Source of the DNA: an uncultured Ruminococcus sp.
GTDB taxonomy: Bacteria > Bacillota > Clostridia > Oscillospirales > Acutalibacteraceae
Length of the DNA: 45,604 nucleotides
Assembly: GCA_902789345.1 (NCBI GenBank)
Contig: CADANT010000018.1
Location: 1 to 45,604 of the forward strand
Reading direction: 5' to 3'
A program made the translations under genes and the position numbers. Shown in pieces: positions 15,484-23,568 of this stretch (position 1 is the first letter of the stretch; every line of letters starts with the position of its first letter). The notes beneath the pieces are model-generated. The model was given only the letters and a program-made list of their open reading frames with translations, was not told where the DNA came from and made no database searches.

Positions 15484-15816
15484 TTACTGATTATTCTCTT
15501 CAGCTTCCTGTACAGGTTCTGTAGGCTCTTCTGTGCTTTCAGCCTGCTCCGCATCGCAGCAACAGCAGTCCTCTATAACCTGATCCTCGGCTGCTGCACG
15601 CTTTTCATTAATTTCCTTTGCGTCAGCTAAAATGTCACCGGCATTTTCCTTAACTGTAGTTACTGTAGACATTACACTCTCTTTAGCACGCAGTGCAGCG
15701 GCTGTTGTGTGAGTATAAACTTTTTTTGCATCCTTGCTGCTTAGAATTTTAATACCGGCTGTACCAAACAGAACACCACCGGCAAATAGACCAATTTTAG
15801 TAATAATTGATTTCAT
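15484..15816 (-). CDS. Small membrane protein with tetracysteine tail (DUF6110-like), ATPase partner
   Basis: This 110-aa protein has an N-terminal transmembrane segment (about 7-25) that is Gly/Ala-rich (GLFAGGVLFGTAGIKIL), a charged amphipathic middle (27-80), a CCCC cluster at 84-87 and an acidic, Pro-rich end. The sequence matches the DUF6110 family as I remember it, which often lies next to P-type ATPases in Firmicutes. The design is like mycobacterial PacL proteins (DUF1490), membrane-anchored chaperones with a metal-binding tail that stabilise CtpC-type pumps. The similarity is of architecture only. AGGAGG precedes the start. It is first in the operon with the ATPase. Confidence 0.8.
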   Translation of the reverse strand: MKSIITKIGLFAGGVLFGTAGIKILSSKDAKKVYTHTTAAALRAKESVMSTVTTVKENAGDILADAKEINEKRAAAEDQVIEDCCCCDAEQAESTEEPTEPVQEAEENNQ

Positions 15817-15867
15817 AGGGTATTCCTCCTAAAAGAATTTATAGTTGTCTGTTGCTATGGTTAGCAA

Positions 15868-15902
15868 AAAGCGACATAGTATTAACATAACACTGCCGCT
15901 TT
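15868..15902 (-). promoter_or_regulatory. Leader hairpin, possible attenuator of the metal-pump operon
   Basis: On the minus strand the 5' leader of the DUF6110-ATPase transcript contains AAAGCGGCAGT pairing imperfectly with ACTATGTCGCTTT, ending in five T. It resembles a weak intrinsic terminator or metal-responsive leader about 50 bases before the start codon. It does not match a riboswitch class I can recognise. Confidence 0.4.
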
Positions 15903-15913
15903 AAATTAAACAT

Positions 15914-15942
15914 ATTATAGCACTGTGGTTGGTTTTTTTCAA
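15914..15942 (-). promoter_or_regulatory. Promoter of the DUF6110-ATPase operon
   Basis: On the minus strand TTGAAA (15942-15937) and TATAAT (15919-15914) are separated by 17 bases. This predicts a leader of about 90 bases. Confidence 0.7.
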
Positions 15943-16138
15943 CATTTTTGTCGTTTTACGAGAAATTTTTGTAAAGCCTTTTTACACACTTGTGTTATGT
16001 AAAAATTCTTTTAAAAAATTTTTATATTTAAAATAATTAAAATTTATCTATGGTGAGAAAAAGTAAGTTTAAGGTATAAAATTCATAAAAAAATTAATTA
16101 ATATTCACAATATAACATAAATAAATTTATATTTATTA

Positions 16139-16167
16139 TTGAATACTTAGAATTACTGTGATAAAAT
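16139..16167 (+). promoter_or_regulatory. Promoter of the dockerin-CAP gene
   Basis: TTGAAT and TAAAAT with a 17-base spacer, about 43 bases upstream of the ATG. The rest of the divergent gap (15943-16138) is very AT-rich and shows no further gene. Confidence 0.55.
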
Positions 16168-16210
16168 AAGTTTAGATAATTTTACATAATATTGACAGGA
16201 GAAAGAGAAA

Positions 16211-16993
16211 ATGAGAAAATTTCTAGCAACACTTTTAACAGGCGCCATAGCTGTTTCGTCAGTGATTACAGCCGGTGCTGCAAACAGCGACTCAATTATT
16301 TACGGTGATGTAAATAATGATAAAAAAGTAAGTACAGCGGATGCCGTGTTGGTTATGAGAAATGTTTTAGGTGTACATGACTTATCAGCCGATGCTGTTG
16401 TTCGTGCAGATGTTGACGGTAGCGGTTCTGTTACCATTATTGACAGTATATACATACTTAGACATATCTGCGGTAACATAGACAAATTCCCTGTCGAGGA
16501 AAAACCAACCGAAGCTCCTACTCAGAAGCCAACAGAAAAGCCTACCCAAAAGCCAACTGAGGCTCCTGTAGAGTCCCCTACAAACGACTGTGACTATTTA
16601 TACGTCGCAAACACAGACAAGGACTATTACACGCTAAGCTACAAGGTTTTTGAAATAGTTAATCAAGAGAGAATAAAAGCAGGTGTTAAACCGCTAAAAT
16701 TTAACAATGATATGTACAAGGCCGCTATGGTAAGGGCAGAAGAGTGTGAAAAGTCATTTTCTCACACCAGACCTAACGGAACAAGCTGCTTTACAGCATT
16801 GCAGGAGGCCGGAGTAAAATATAGTTTCGCCGGTGAAAATATCGCTTGGGGTTACGGCACTCCTAAGGATGTTATGGAAGCTTGGATGAAATCAGAGGGT
16901 CACAAGAATAATATTTTAAACCCTGATTTTACTGATTTTGCCTGCGGCACTTACAAGTCCGGTGACTGGACTCAGTTCTTCTGTAAAATATAA
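16211..16993 (+). CDS. Secreted dockerin - CAP/SCP domain protein
   Basis: This 260-aa exported protein starts with a signal peptide (1-24, cleaved after TAGA/A). Residues 29-95 form a type I dockerin with two Ca-binding repeats (GDVNNDKKVSTADAVLVMRN and ADVDGSGSVTIIDSIYILRH). A Pro/Thr linker of PTEAP/TQKP repeats spans about 98-131. A CAP (SCP/PR1-like) domain fills the rest, with the motifs FSHTRPNG, AGENIAWGYG and EGHKNNILNPDF. The dockerin would dock it on a cell-surface or scaffoldin cohesin; no cohesin is in the window. CAP domains in bacteria have poorly known, often surface-related roles. AGGAG lies 8 bases before the ATG and a terminator follows, so it is monocistronic. Confidence 0.92.
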   Translation: MRKFLATLLTGAIAVSSVITAGAANSDSIIYGDVNNDKKVSTADAVLVMRNVLGVHDLSADAVVRADVDGSGSVTIIDSIYILRHICGNIDKFPVEEKPTEAPTQKPTEKPTQKPTEAPVESPTNDCDYLYVANTDKDYYTLSYKVFEIVNQERIKAGVKPLKFNNDMYKAAMVRAEECEKSFSHTRPNGTSCFTALQEAGVKYSFAGENIAWGYGTPKDVMEAWMKSEGHKNNILNPDFTDFACGTYKSGDWTQFFCKI

Positions 16994-17028
16994 TTTCTTT
17001 AGAATAAATATAATATTTAACAGGTATT

Positions 17029-17071
17029 CCCTGTCATAATTTTCCAATACAGAAATTATGACAGGGTTTTT
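17029..17071 (+). terminator. Terminator after the dockerin-CAP gene
   Basis: A perfect 14-base-pair stem (CCCTGTCATAATTT with AAATTATGACAGGG), 10-base loop and five T. Confidence 0.92.
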
Positions 17072-17298
17072 ACTTTGTAAGTCGCTAGCAATAGTATTTA
17101 ACAAAATATTACGCGAATTTCACTATTATATGCTTAAATATAATTATTACTAGCACTGACTAAAAGAGCTATATTTTTTACAAACAGTCAGTATTTAATT
17201 TAGCCACTGTCATTTTGACAAAATTGCCTTTAACAATAATAATAGTTTGCTAAAAAATGCCGAAATATTAGGTATCAGTAACCTGGTGGACAATTTAA

Positions 17299-17327
17299 TT
17301 GAAAAAAGCCTGATGATATGATATAAT
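17299..17327 (+). promoter_or_regulatory. Promoter of the exopolysaccharide operon
   Basis: TTGAAA (17299-17304) and a perfect TATAAT (17322-17327) with a 17-base spacer. Transcription would start near 17334, giving a leader of about 66 bases. A second candidate (TTGACA at 17215 with TAATAA) lies upstream. Otherwise the 17,072-17,399 gap shows no gene. Confidence 0.7.
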
Positions 17328-17399
17328 ATAAATATATATGTGGCATTTTTAGTAGGTTGTAGTACCCTGCTATTTTTATTTACGGAGTGGAGAGTATTT

Positions 17400-18029
17400 A
17401 TGAAGAACAGAGAAGAGTCATTTTACAACAAAGTTGTTAAGCGAGTTTTGGATATTATATGTTCATTTATGGCAATAGTGTTTCTGTCTATTATCTATTT
17501 GCCAATATGCATTGTAATAAAGTGTACAAGCGAGGGGCCTGTCTTTTTTAAACAGAAAAGGGTAGGTAAGGATAAAAAGTACTTTAACATATTAAAATTT
17601 CGCACTATGAGGGTTGATACTCCAAAGGATTGTCCTACACATTTGCTAAAGAATCCTGAACAATACATAACTGGGGTAGGCAGATTTTTAAGAAAAACAA
17701 GCTTAGACGAACTGCCTCAAATATTCAATATATTTAAAGGTGATATGTCGGTTATAGGGCCAAGACCGGCTTTATGGAACCAAGAGGATTTGATTTCTGA
17801 ACGGGATGAGTACAATATAAACAACCTTAGACCGGGACTGACAGGTTGGGCTCAAATTAACGGAAGAGATGAACTGCCTATACCGGTAAAGGTACAGATG
17901 GATAAAGTTTATTATGACAAGCTTAGCTTTGGCTTTGATGTTAAGTGCCTGTTTATGACTGTTGTAAGTGTGTTTAAGCACGAGGGTATTGTAGAAGGCG
18001 GAACGGGGGCAATAGGTAATGGAGAATAA
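17400..18029 (+). CDS. Undecaprenyl-phosphate sugar phosphotransferase (priming transferase)
   Basis: This 209-aa membrane enzyme of the bacterial sugar transferase family (WcaJ/PglC type) loads the first sugar-1-phosphate onto undecaprenyl phosphate. One N-terminal membrane segment (about 14-37) precedes the cytosolic core with KCTSEGPVFFKQKRVG, FNILKFRTMR, FLRKTSLDELPQIFNI, SVIGPRPA and LRPGLTGWAQINGRD. ATG 17400 is chosen because GGAGAG lies upstream and the longer frame from 17340 would begin only six bases after the predicted transcription start. It overlaps the next gene by 11 bases and heads the operon. Confidence 0.93.
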   Translation: MKNREESFYNKVVKRVLDIICSFMAIVFLSIIYLPICIVIKCTSEGPVFFKQKRVGKDKKYFNILKFRTMRVDTPKDCPTHLLKNPEQYITGVGRFLRKTSLDELPQIFNIFKGDMSVIGPRPALWNQEDLISERDEYNINNLRPGLTGWAQINGRDELPIPVKVQMDKVYYDKLSFGFDVKCLFMTVVSVFKHEGIVEGGTGAIGNGE

Positions 18030-19113
18030 CCGCAAAAAAATATTAATTCTTACAAATCACTCCTATATGCTGTACCGTTTCAGAAAAGAGCTTATAGAAG
18101 AGCTTATGAAGAATAATGAAGTTGTTTTAAGTATGCCATTTGTTGGGCACCACGATGATTTTATTAATATGGGACTGCGTTGTATAGAAACAAAATTGGA
18201 ACGCAGGGGAATTAACCCTGTAACTGATTTATCTTTAATTAAATTCTATAAAAAAATGCTTAAAGAAGAAAAACCGGATTTGGTAATAACATATTCAATT
18301 AAGCCCAACATTTATGGTGGCTTAATGTGCTCAAAACTGAATATTCCTTTTTATGCTAATGTTCAGGGACTGGGTACTGCATTTCAAAAACAGGGCTTAG
18401 CACAATTTGTTACAATGCTTTATAAGGCTGCGTTTAAAAAGGTTGAAACCGTTTTCTTTGAAAATCAGGTAAATGCTGATGAATTTGTGAAGCGAAATAT
18501 TATTTCGCCGCAAAAGGAAACTATTTTAAAGGGTGCGGGCATTAACCTTTGCGAATACGAGTACAAGCCATACCCGGCAAATGAAAAGCCCCACTTTCTG
18601 TATTTAGGCAGAATAATGAAAGAAAAAGGAATGGATGAGCTTTTTGAGGCCTCGGAAAAACTTCACAATGAAGGAGAAAGCTTTGTTCTGGATTTAGTGG
18701 GCTTTTTTGAAGATGAATACAAAGAAAAGGTTTCACAGCTTGAAGAGAAGGGTATAGTTAAATTTCACGGCTTTCAAGAGGAGCCAAGGCCATATTATGC
18801 TGCTGCCGACTGTATTGTAATGCCAAGCTATCACGAGGGTATGAGTAATGTAAACCTTGAAGCATCAGCAACAGGCAGACCTGTTATAACCTCTGACATT
18901 CCGGGCTGTAAAGAGGCGGTAGAAGACGGACAAACCGGCTGGCTTTGCGAAGCCAAAAATGCCGACAGCTTATATAATAAAATGAAGCTGTTTTTAGGGG
19001 AAAGTATCTCTCGTCGTGAGGAAATGGGAAAGCTGGCCCGTAAGAAAATGGAAAATGAATTTGACAAAGCGTTAGTGGTAGAAAGTACGCTAAAGGCTTT
19101 GAATGTTTTATAA
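18019..19113 (+). CDS. Glycosyltransferase family 4 protein
   Basis: This 364-aa GT-B retaining glycosyltransferase would add the second sugar to the lipid-linked repeat unit at the inner face of the membrane. The N-terminal half opens with KKILILTNHSYMLYRFRKEL, and IKPNIYGGLMCSKLNIPFYANVQGLG is typical of the EpsD-like subgroup. The C-terminal half has FLYLGRIMKEKG and the E-x7-E motif in YHEGMSNVNLEASATGRPVI. It overlaps the priming transferase gene and is followed by another family 4 enzyme. Confidence 0.9.
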   Translation: MENNRKKILILTNHSYMLYRFRKELIEELMKNNEVVLSMPFVGHHDDFINMGLRCIETKLERRGINPVTDLSLIKFYKKMLKEEKPDLVITYSIKPNIYGGLMCSKLNIPFYANVQGLGTAFQKQGLAQFVTMLYKAAFKKVETVFFENQVNADEFVKRNIISPQKETILKGAGINLCEYEYKPYPANEKPHFLYLGRIMKEKGMDELFEASEKLHNEGESFVLDLVGFFEDEYKEKVSQLEEKGIVKFHGFQEEPRPYYAAADCIVMPSYHEGMSNVNLEASATGRPVITSDIPGCKEAVEDGQTGWLCEAKNADSLYNKMKLFLGESISRREEMGKLARKKMENEFDKALVVESTLKALNVL

Positions 19114-19129
19114 ATAAGGAAGGTATATT

Positions 19130-20221
19130 ATGTTGCGTGTGTTGCAGGTTGTCACCTATATGGGGCGTGGCGGACTTGAAACTATGATAATGAATTATTA
19201 CAGAAACATAGACAGAAATAAGATTCAGTTTGACTTTTTGGTACACCGCCAAGAGGAGGCTGCCTATGATAAAGAAATACTGTCATTGGGTGGGCACATT
19301 TACCATATGCCTGTGTTAAATCCCTTTTCTAAAGCATATTTTAAGTCTTTAGACAACTTTTTTAAAGAACATAAGTATGACATAGTTCACAGCCACTTAG
19401 ACTGTATGAGTGCATACCCTCTAAAAATAGCCAAGAAAAACGGGGTAAGCGTTAGAATTGCCCATTCGCACAGTAAAAGCCAAGATAAGAATTTAAAATA
19501 TCCTATTAAGCTGTTCTCAAAAAGGCTTATTCCTAAATATGCCACTCATCTATTTGCCTGCGGAAAAGAAGCTGGTGACTGGATGTTTAATGGCAAACCA
19601 TACACAATAATTAATAATGCGATAGATGCTAATAAATATAAATATAACTCCGATATAGAAAAGGAAGTTAGAGCTGAATTAGGAATTAGTCAAAATGTTA
19701 AGATTATTGGTCATGTAGGCAGGTTCAACCCGCCTAAAAATCATAGTTTTATCATAGATGTTTTTAATTCTGTCCACACAAAAAGCAGGGATACAAAGCT
19801 TGTACTTGTAGGCTCGGGTGACGGTCAACAGGCTATAGAGGATAAGGTAAAAAGTCTGGGGCTTTCTGACGCTGTATTATTTTTAGGCAGCAGAGGCGAT
19901 GTAAACAGAGTTTTACAGGCTATGGACGTATTTTTGTTTCCGTCATTATATGAGGGATTGCCTCTGTCAATTATTGAAGCCCAGGCAGCAGGACTGCCAT
20001 GTATTATTTCTGACAATGTTCCCGGTGAATGTATAAAAACAGATAGAGTATTCCGGTACAGCTTAAGTGAACCGGTAGATTTTTGGGCTGATAAAATATT
20101 TGAAGCGTTAAAAGTGGATAAAAAGGATACCTTAAGCGAAATAGTTGCATCAGGCTTTGACATAAAAGAAAATTCAAGAAAATTAGAAGATTTTTACACT
20201 TCGTTCGGTTACGGTGATTAA
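19130..20221 (+). CDS. Glycosyltransferase family 4 protein (EpsF-like)
   Basis: This 363-aa GT-B enzyme has the family opening VLQVVTYMGRGGLETMIMNYYR, YDIVHSHLDCMSAYPL in the acceptor half, and IGHVGRFNPPKNH plus the E-x7-E motif of LYEGLPLSIIEAQAAGLPCI in the donor half. It resembles EpsF-type transferases of exopolysaccharide clusters. AAGGA precedes the ATG. The stop lies just before the next gene's start. Confidence 0.9.
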   Translation: MLRVLQVVTYMGRGGLETMIMNYYRNIDRNKIQFDFLVHRQEEAAYDKEILSLGGHIYHMPVLNPFSKAYFKSLDNFFKEHKYDIVHSHLDCMSAYPLKIAKKNGVSVRIAHSHSKSQDKNLKYPIKLFSKRLIPKYATHLFACGKEAGDWMFNGKPYTIINNAIDANKYKYNSDIEKEVRAELGISQNVKIIGHVGRFNPPKNHSFIIDVFNSVHTKSRDTKLVLVGSGDGQQAIEDKVKSLGLSDAVLFLGSRGDVNRVLQAMDVFLFPSLYEGLPLSIIEAQAAGLPCIISDNVPGECIKTDRVFRYSLSEPVDFWADKIFEALKVDKKDTLSEIVASGFDIKENSRKLEDFYTSFGYGD

Positions 20222-20222
20222 T

Positions 20223-21134
20223 ATGGCAACATTAACGGTGTTTACACCTTTATATAATAGAATTAAAACTTTAAAAAGAACATATAAAAGCCTGCAAAAT
20301 CAAACCTGTAAGGATTTTGTATGGCTTATAGTTGACGACGGCTCTACAGATAATCCCTATGAGGAAATTAAAGGCTGGCTTAATGAGGATAACGGCTTTG
20401 AAATAAAATATATTTATAAGGAAAATGGCGGTATGCATACTGCTCACAACACAGCCTACGAGAATATAGATACAGAACTTAATGTTTGCATTGATTCCGA
20501 CGACTATATGCCGGATAATGCGGTTGAGCTTATAATTAACTGCTGGAATGAGAATAAAGATAAAGGATATGCAGGGATAATTGCCCTTGATTTTGCAGAC
20601 TCCACAAAAAAAGTAATAGGAAAAGAACTGCCTACAGATATTGACAGCACCACATTAATGGGCTACTACAATAACGGCGGTTTTGGTGATAAAAAGCTTA
20701 TATACAGAACAGATATTATAAAAAACACACCGCCGTATCCTGTTTTTGAAAACGAAAAGTATGTGGCACTAGCTTATAAATACCACATTATTGATGAAAA
20801 ATACAAGTTGAAAATTTTGAATAAGTGCGTATGTATTGTGGACTATCAAATGGATGGCTCAAGCACAAATATGTACAGACAGTATGTCAGAAATCCAAAA
20901 GGCTTTGCCTTTTGGCGCAAAGAACAAATGAGGCACAGCATAAACACAAAGCAAAAAATAAAAGCTTGTATACATTATGTTTCTAGCTCGTTGTTAGCTA
21001 AAAACAAGCACTTTGTAAAAGAATCACCGGAAAAATTTCTTACTGTTGTTAGTGTACCCTTTGGCTTTTTATTAAAAGTATTTATACTAAAAAAATCAAA
21101 AAGCTCGTATATGAGGGTAGAGGGGACTAAGTAA
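20223..21134 (+). CDS. Glycosyltransferase family 2 protein
   Basis: A 303-aa GT-A inverting transferase. TVFTPLYNRIKTLKRTYKSLQNQT and IVDDGSTDNP form the nucleotide site and CIDSDDYM is the DxD-type metal site. A C-terminal hydrophobic stretch (about 270-292) may touch the membrane. ATG 20223 is preferred; a GTG three codons upstream is the alternative. It follows the previous gene with a 1-base gap and is directly joined to the polymerase gene. Confidence 0.88.
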   Translation: MATLTVFTPLYNRIKTLKRTYKSLQNQTCKDFVWLIVDDGSTDNPYEEIKGWLNEDNGFEIKYIYKENGGMHTAHNTAYENIDTELNVCIDSDDYMPDNAVELIINCWNENKDKGYAGIIALDFADSTKKVIGKELPTDIDSTTLMGYYNNGGFGDKKLIYRTDIIKNTPPYPVFENEKYVALAYKYHIIDEKYKLKILNKCVCIVDYQMDGSSTNMYRQYVRNPKGFAFWRKEQMRHSINTKQKIKACIHYVSSSLLAKNKHFVKESPEKFLTVVSVPFGFLLKVFILKKSKSSYMRVEGTK

Positions 21135-22262
21135 ATGAATGTATTTGTTTATACCACAATGCTGGTGTTTGTTCTTTTCTACATAGGGCATAAACCTGTA
21201 AAATTGCCTGCTGTAGGAGAAGAAAAAGCAATTATTCGTGATACATATATGGTAGCCTTTATTTTAGGTACAGCTTTATTGGCCTTTATCTCCGGTCAAA
21301 GGCTTGCATTTGGAGATACCATGGCGTATATCGAATATTTTAATAAGGCAATGCCTATAAACGAATGCTTTGCAAATTTTTCTATCGGGCATGAGTGGCT
21401 TTTTCAATTGTATATGTCATTTATACATACATATATAACCAACGACCCACGAATCTATATAGAGATTACATCATACTTAACAATATTTCCTCTGCTGTAC
21501 TTCCTATATAATTACAGTGGAGATTTGCGCTTTGCCTTTTATCTTTTTATTACTGTAGGCTGTCTGGAACATTTAATGAACGGCTTGCGGCAATATTTAG
21601 CGGCGGCAATTTTAGTTGCATGCTTTCCATTAATTGCAAAAAAGAAATGGTATATTTATATTCCTTTGGTATTTGTTGCCGCACAAATGCACACCTCGGC
21701 GTATATATTTATTCCTCTCTATTTTATTGCTAATACAAAAGCGTTTGGCAAGGTAACAAAGATAATTCTGCTTGTTGGCATCGCTGTTATAGTTACCTCA
21801 CCATTTATTGGCAATACGGTATCCAACTTGCTGCTGGGAACCGACTATGGTGCCCGATATTCAACTCAGGAATGGCAATACAGCATTAACCCATTCAGAA
21901 TTGCAGTGTCCTTTGTGCCTATATTGTTAGCATACATTAACAGGAACAGAATGAGACAGCAGTATAAATATTATGATGTTGTGTTTAATATGAGTCTGTT
22001 TTTTGCTGTTTTTACGGCGGCAGGTGTGTTTGCAGCCGTTTACGCTCGATTTAACCTGTATTTTGAAATATACACTGTTGTTTTATTGGTTTGGAATATT
22101 AATGAAATATCTAAAGACAGAAACTACATTTGGCTAAAACCGGTAGCTTGTATCTGCTATGCACTTTATTTTATATACCAGATGCTCATAACTTACAATA
22201 TAGATTGGCATGAGGACCATATGTTCTTTGTTAACAGCCTAAATGAAACATCGTGGTTGTAG
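21135..22262 (+). CDS. EpsG-family polysaccharide polymerase (Wzy-like membrane protein)
   Basis: This 375-aa protein has about 9-10 membrane segments and belongs to the EpsG family, which polymerises lipid-linked repeat units outside the membrane. Family features are the loop FISGQRLAFGDTMAYIEYFN, GHEWLFQLYM and the later LEHLMNGLRQYLAAAILVACFP with conserved Arg-Gln. It starts directly at the preceding stop. With the flippase it completes a Wzx/Wzy-dependent export route. Confidence 0.87.
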   Translation: MNVFVYTTMLVFVLFYIGHKPVKLPAVGEEKAIIRDTYMVAFILGTALLAFISGQRLAFGDTMAYIEYFNKAMPINECFANFSIGHEWLFQLYMSFIHTYITNDPRIYIEITSYLTIFPLLYFLYNYSGDLRFAFYLFITVGCLEHLMNGLRQYLAAAILVACFPLIAKKKWYIYIPLVFVAAQMHTSAYIFIPLYFIANTKAFGKVTKIILLVGIAVIVTSPFIGNTVSNLLLGTDYGARYSTQEWQYSINPFRIAVSFVPILLAYINRNRMRQQYKYYDVVFNMSLFFAVFTAAGVFAAVYARFNLYFEIYTVVLLVWNINEISKDRNYIWLKPVACICYALYFIYQMLITYNIDWHEDHMFFVNSLNETSWL

Positions 22263-22293
22263 CTGTTTGTATTCAAACTTGGAGGATAAAACC

Positions 22294-22833
22294 ATGCTTA
22301 TAGAGTATAAAGATGATTATTACAGAATGTCCGGAAATAAATACCATTCAAGAATAAAAAATATGGTTGAGTTGTTATTTGACCACAGACTTAAATATAT
22401 GCTTTTATGGCGAAAATTCAAGAAAGGTCATAATCCAATTACAAGAATCAGAATGTACAGGATTTCTAAAAAATATGGAATTGAGATCTCCACCTCGGCT
22501 AAAATAGGCAGAGGTTTATATTTAGGGCACCCCTACAATATAACCGTTGCCGGTGAAGCAGAACTTGGGGATAATGTTAATTTACATAAGGGCTGTACCA
22601 TAGGCCGTGAAAACAGAGGAAAAAGAGTTGGTGCCCCTAAAATAGGTAACAATGTTTATATTGGAATTAATGCTGTTGTTGTAGGTAATATTAGGGTAGG
22701 AAATGATGTGCTTATTGCTCCTAACAGCTATGTTAATTTTGATATTCCGGACCACTCCATTGTAATTGGCAATCCTGCTGCTGTTCATCATAATCCCGAT
22801 GCAACTAAGGGTTATGTGAATTTTACAGTATAA
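22294..22833 (+). CDS. Serine-acetyltransferase-like hexapeptide acyltransferase
   Basis: This 179-aa left-handed beta-helix enzyme probably acetylates a sugar of the polysaccharide rather than serine, given its setting. Hexapeptide repeats run from about 85 to 165, with IGRGLYLGHPYNITV, NLHKGCTIG (acceptor His) and the closing GNPAAV. ATG 22294 is chosen since GGAGG lies 8 bases before it; the longer frame overlaps the polymerase end and lacks a ribosome site. Homology to CysE-type proteins is limited to the helix. Confidence 0.85.
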   Translation: MLIEYKDDYYRMSGNKYHSRIKNMVELLFDHRLKYMLLWRKFKKGHNPITRIRMYRISKKYGIEISTSAKIGRGLYLGHPYNITVAGEAELGDNVNLHKGCTIGRENRGKRVGAPKIGNNVYIGINAVVVGNIRVGNDVLIAPNSYVNFDIPDHSIVIGNPAAVHHNPDATKGYVNFTV

Positions 22834-22869
22834 AAATCTTAACTAAAATGTGGGAAAAGAAGTGAAATT

Positions 22870-23568
22870 ATGATACCTAAAAAAATACACTATTGTTGGT
22901 TTGGTAAAGGGAAAAAACCAAAGCTTGCGCAAAAATGTATTGCAAGCTGGAAAAAGTGTTGCCCTGATTTTGATATTTTTGAATGGAACGAAAGCAATTT
23001 TGATGTAAACCTTAACGGCTACACAAAATATTGCTATGAAAACAAGAAATATGCGTTCTTAAGTGACTATGTAAGACTACTGGTGGTGTACCGGGAGGGG
23101 GGTATTTATTTTGATACCGATGTAGAGGTATTAAAAAGCATTGAACCTCTTTTGAATAACAGTGCCTATTTTGGCTTCGAAGAAAATAACTATATTGCTA
23201 CCGGACTCGGCTTTGGAGCAGAGGCACAAAACAGTGCGGTGGCAAAAATGATTGATGAATACAATGACCTTCTTGACGGGAAACATGGAGTTATAGGCTG
23301 TCCAAAGCTAAATACTGACGCTTTGCTATCATGCGGGCTTAAATTAAACGGAGAAACACAGTACCTACCGGATGCTACTGTTTATTCGGCAGATTATTTT
23401 AACCCATATAGTGCACCCACAGGGGTTTTAAAAAAAACAAAAAATACATATACCGTACATTGGTATATGGGAAGCTGCTTAACGACTGCACAGAAGGTCA
23501 GAGGTTGGATAGGCAGACCTCTGCATCGCATATTTGGCAATGATTTTATCAGGAGATTAAAAAAATGA
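22870..23568 (+). CDS. Glycosyltransferase family 32 (DXD sugar transferase)
   Basis: A 232-aa transferase with the GT32 signature: PKKIHYCWFG at the start, then AFLSDYVRLLVVYREGGIYFDTDVEV containing the DxD metal site, and a later GFEENNYIATGLGFGA. It attaches a sugar in polysaccharide synthesis. It overlaps the next gene by 4 bases (ATGA), showing translational coupling. Confidence 0.9.
   Translation: MIPKKIHYCWFGKGKKPKLAQKCIASWKKCCPDFDIFEWNESNFDVNLNGYTKYCYENKKYAFLSDYVRLLVVYREGGIYFDTDVEVLKSIEPLLNNSAYFGFEENNYIATGLGFGAEAQNSAVAKMIDEYNDLLDGKHGVIGCPKLNTDALLSCGLKLNGETQYLPDATVYSADYFNPYSAPTGVLKKTKNTYTVHWYMGSCLTTAQKVRGWIGRPLHRIFGNDFIRRLKK

Noticed and set aside
15840..15940. A NiCo or Mn-type riboswitch before the metal pump.
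   Set aside because: The leader has one imperfect hairpin but none of the multi-helix consensus elements I know for these classes.
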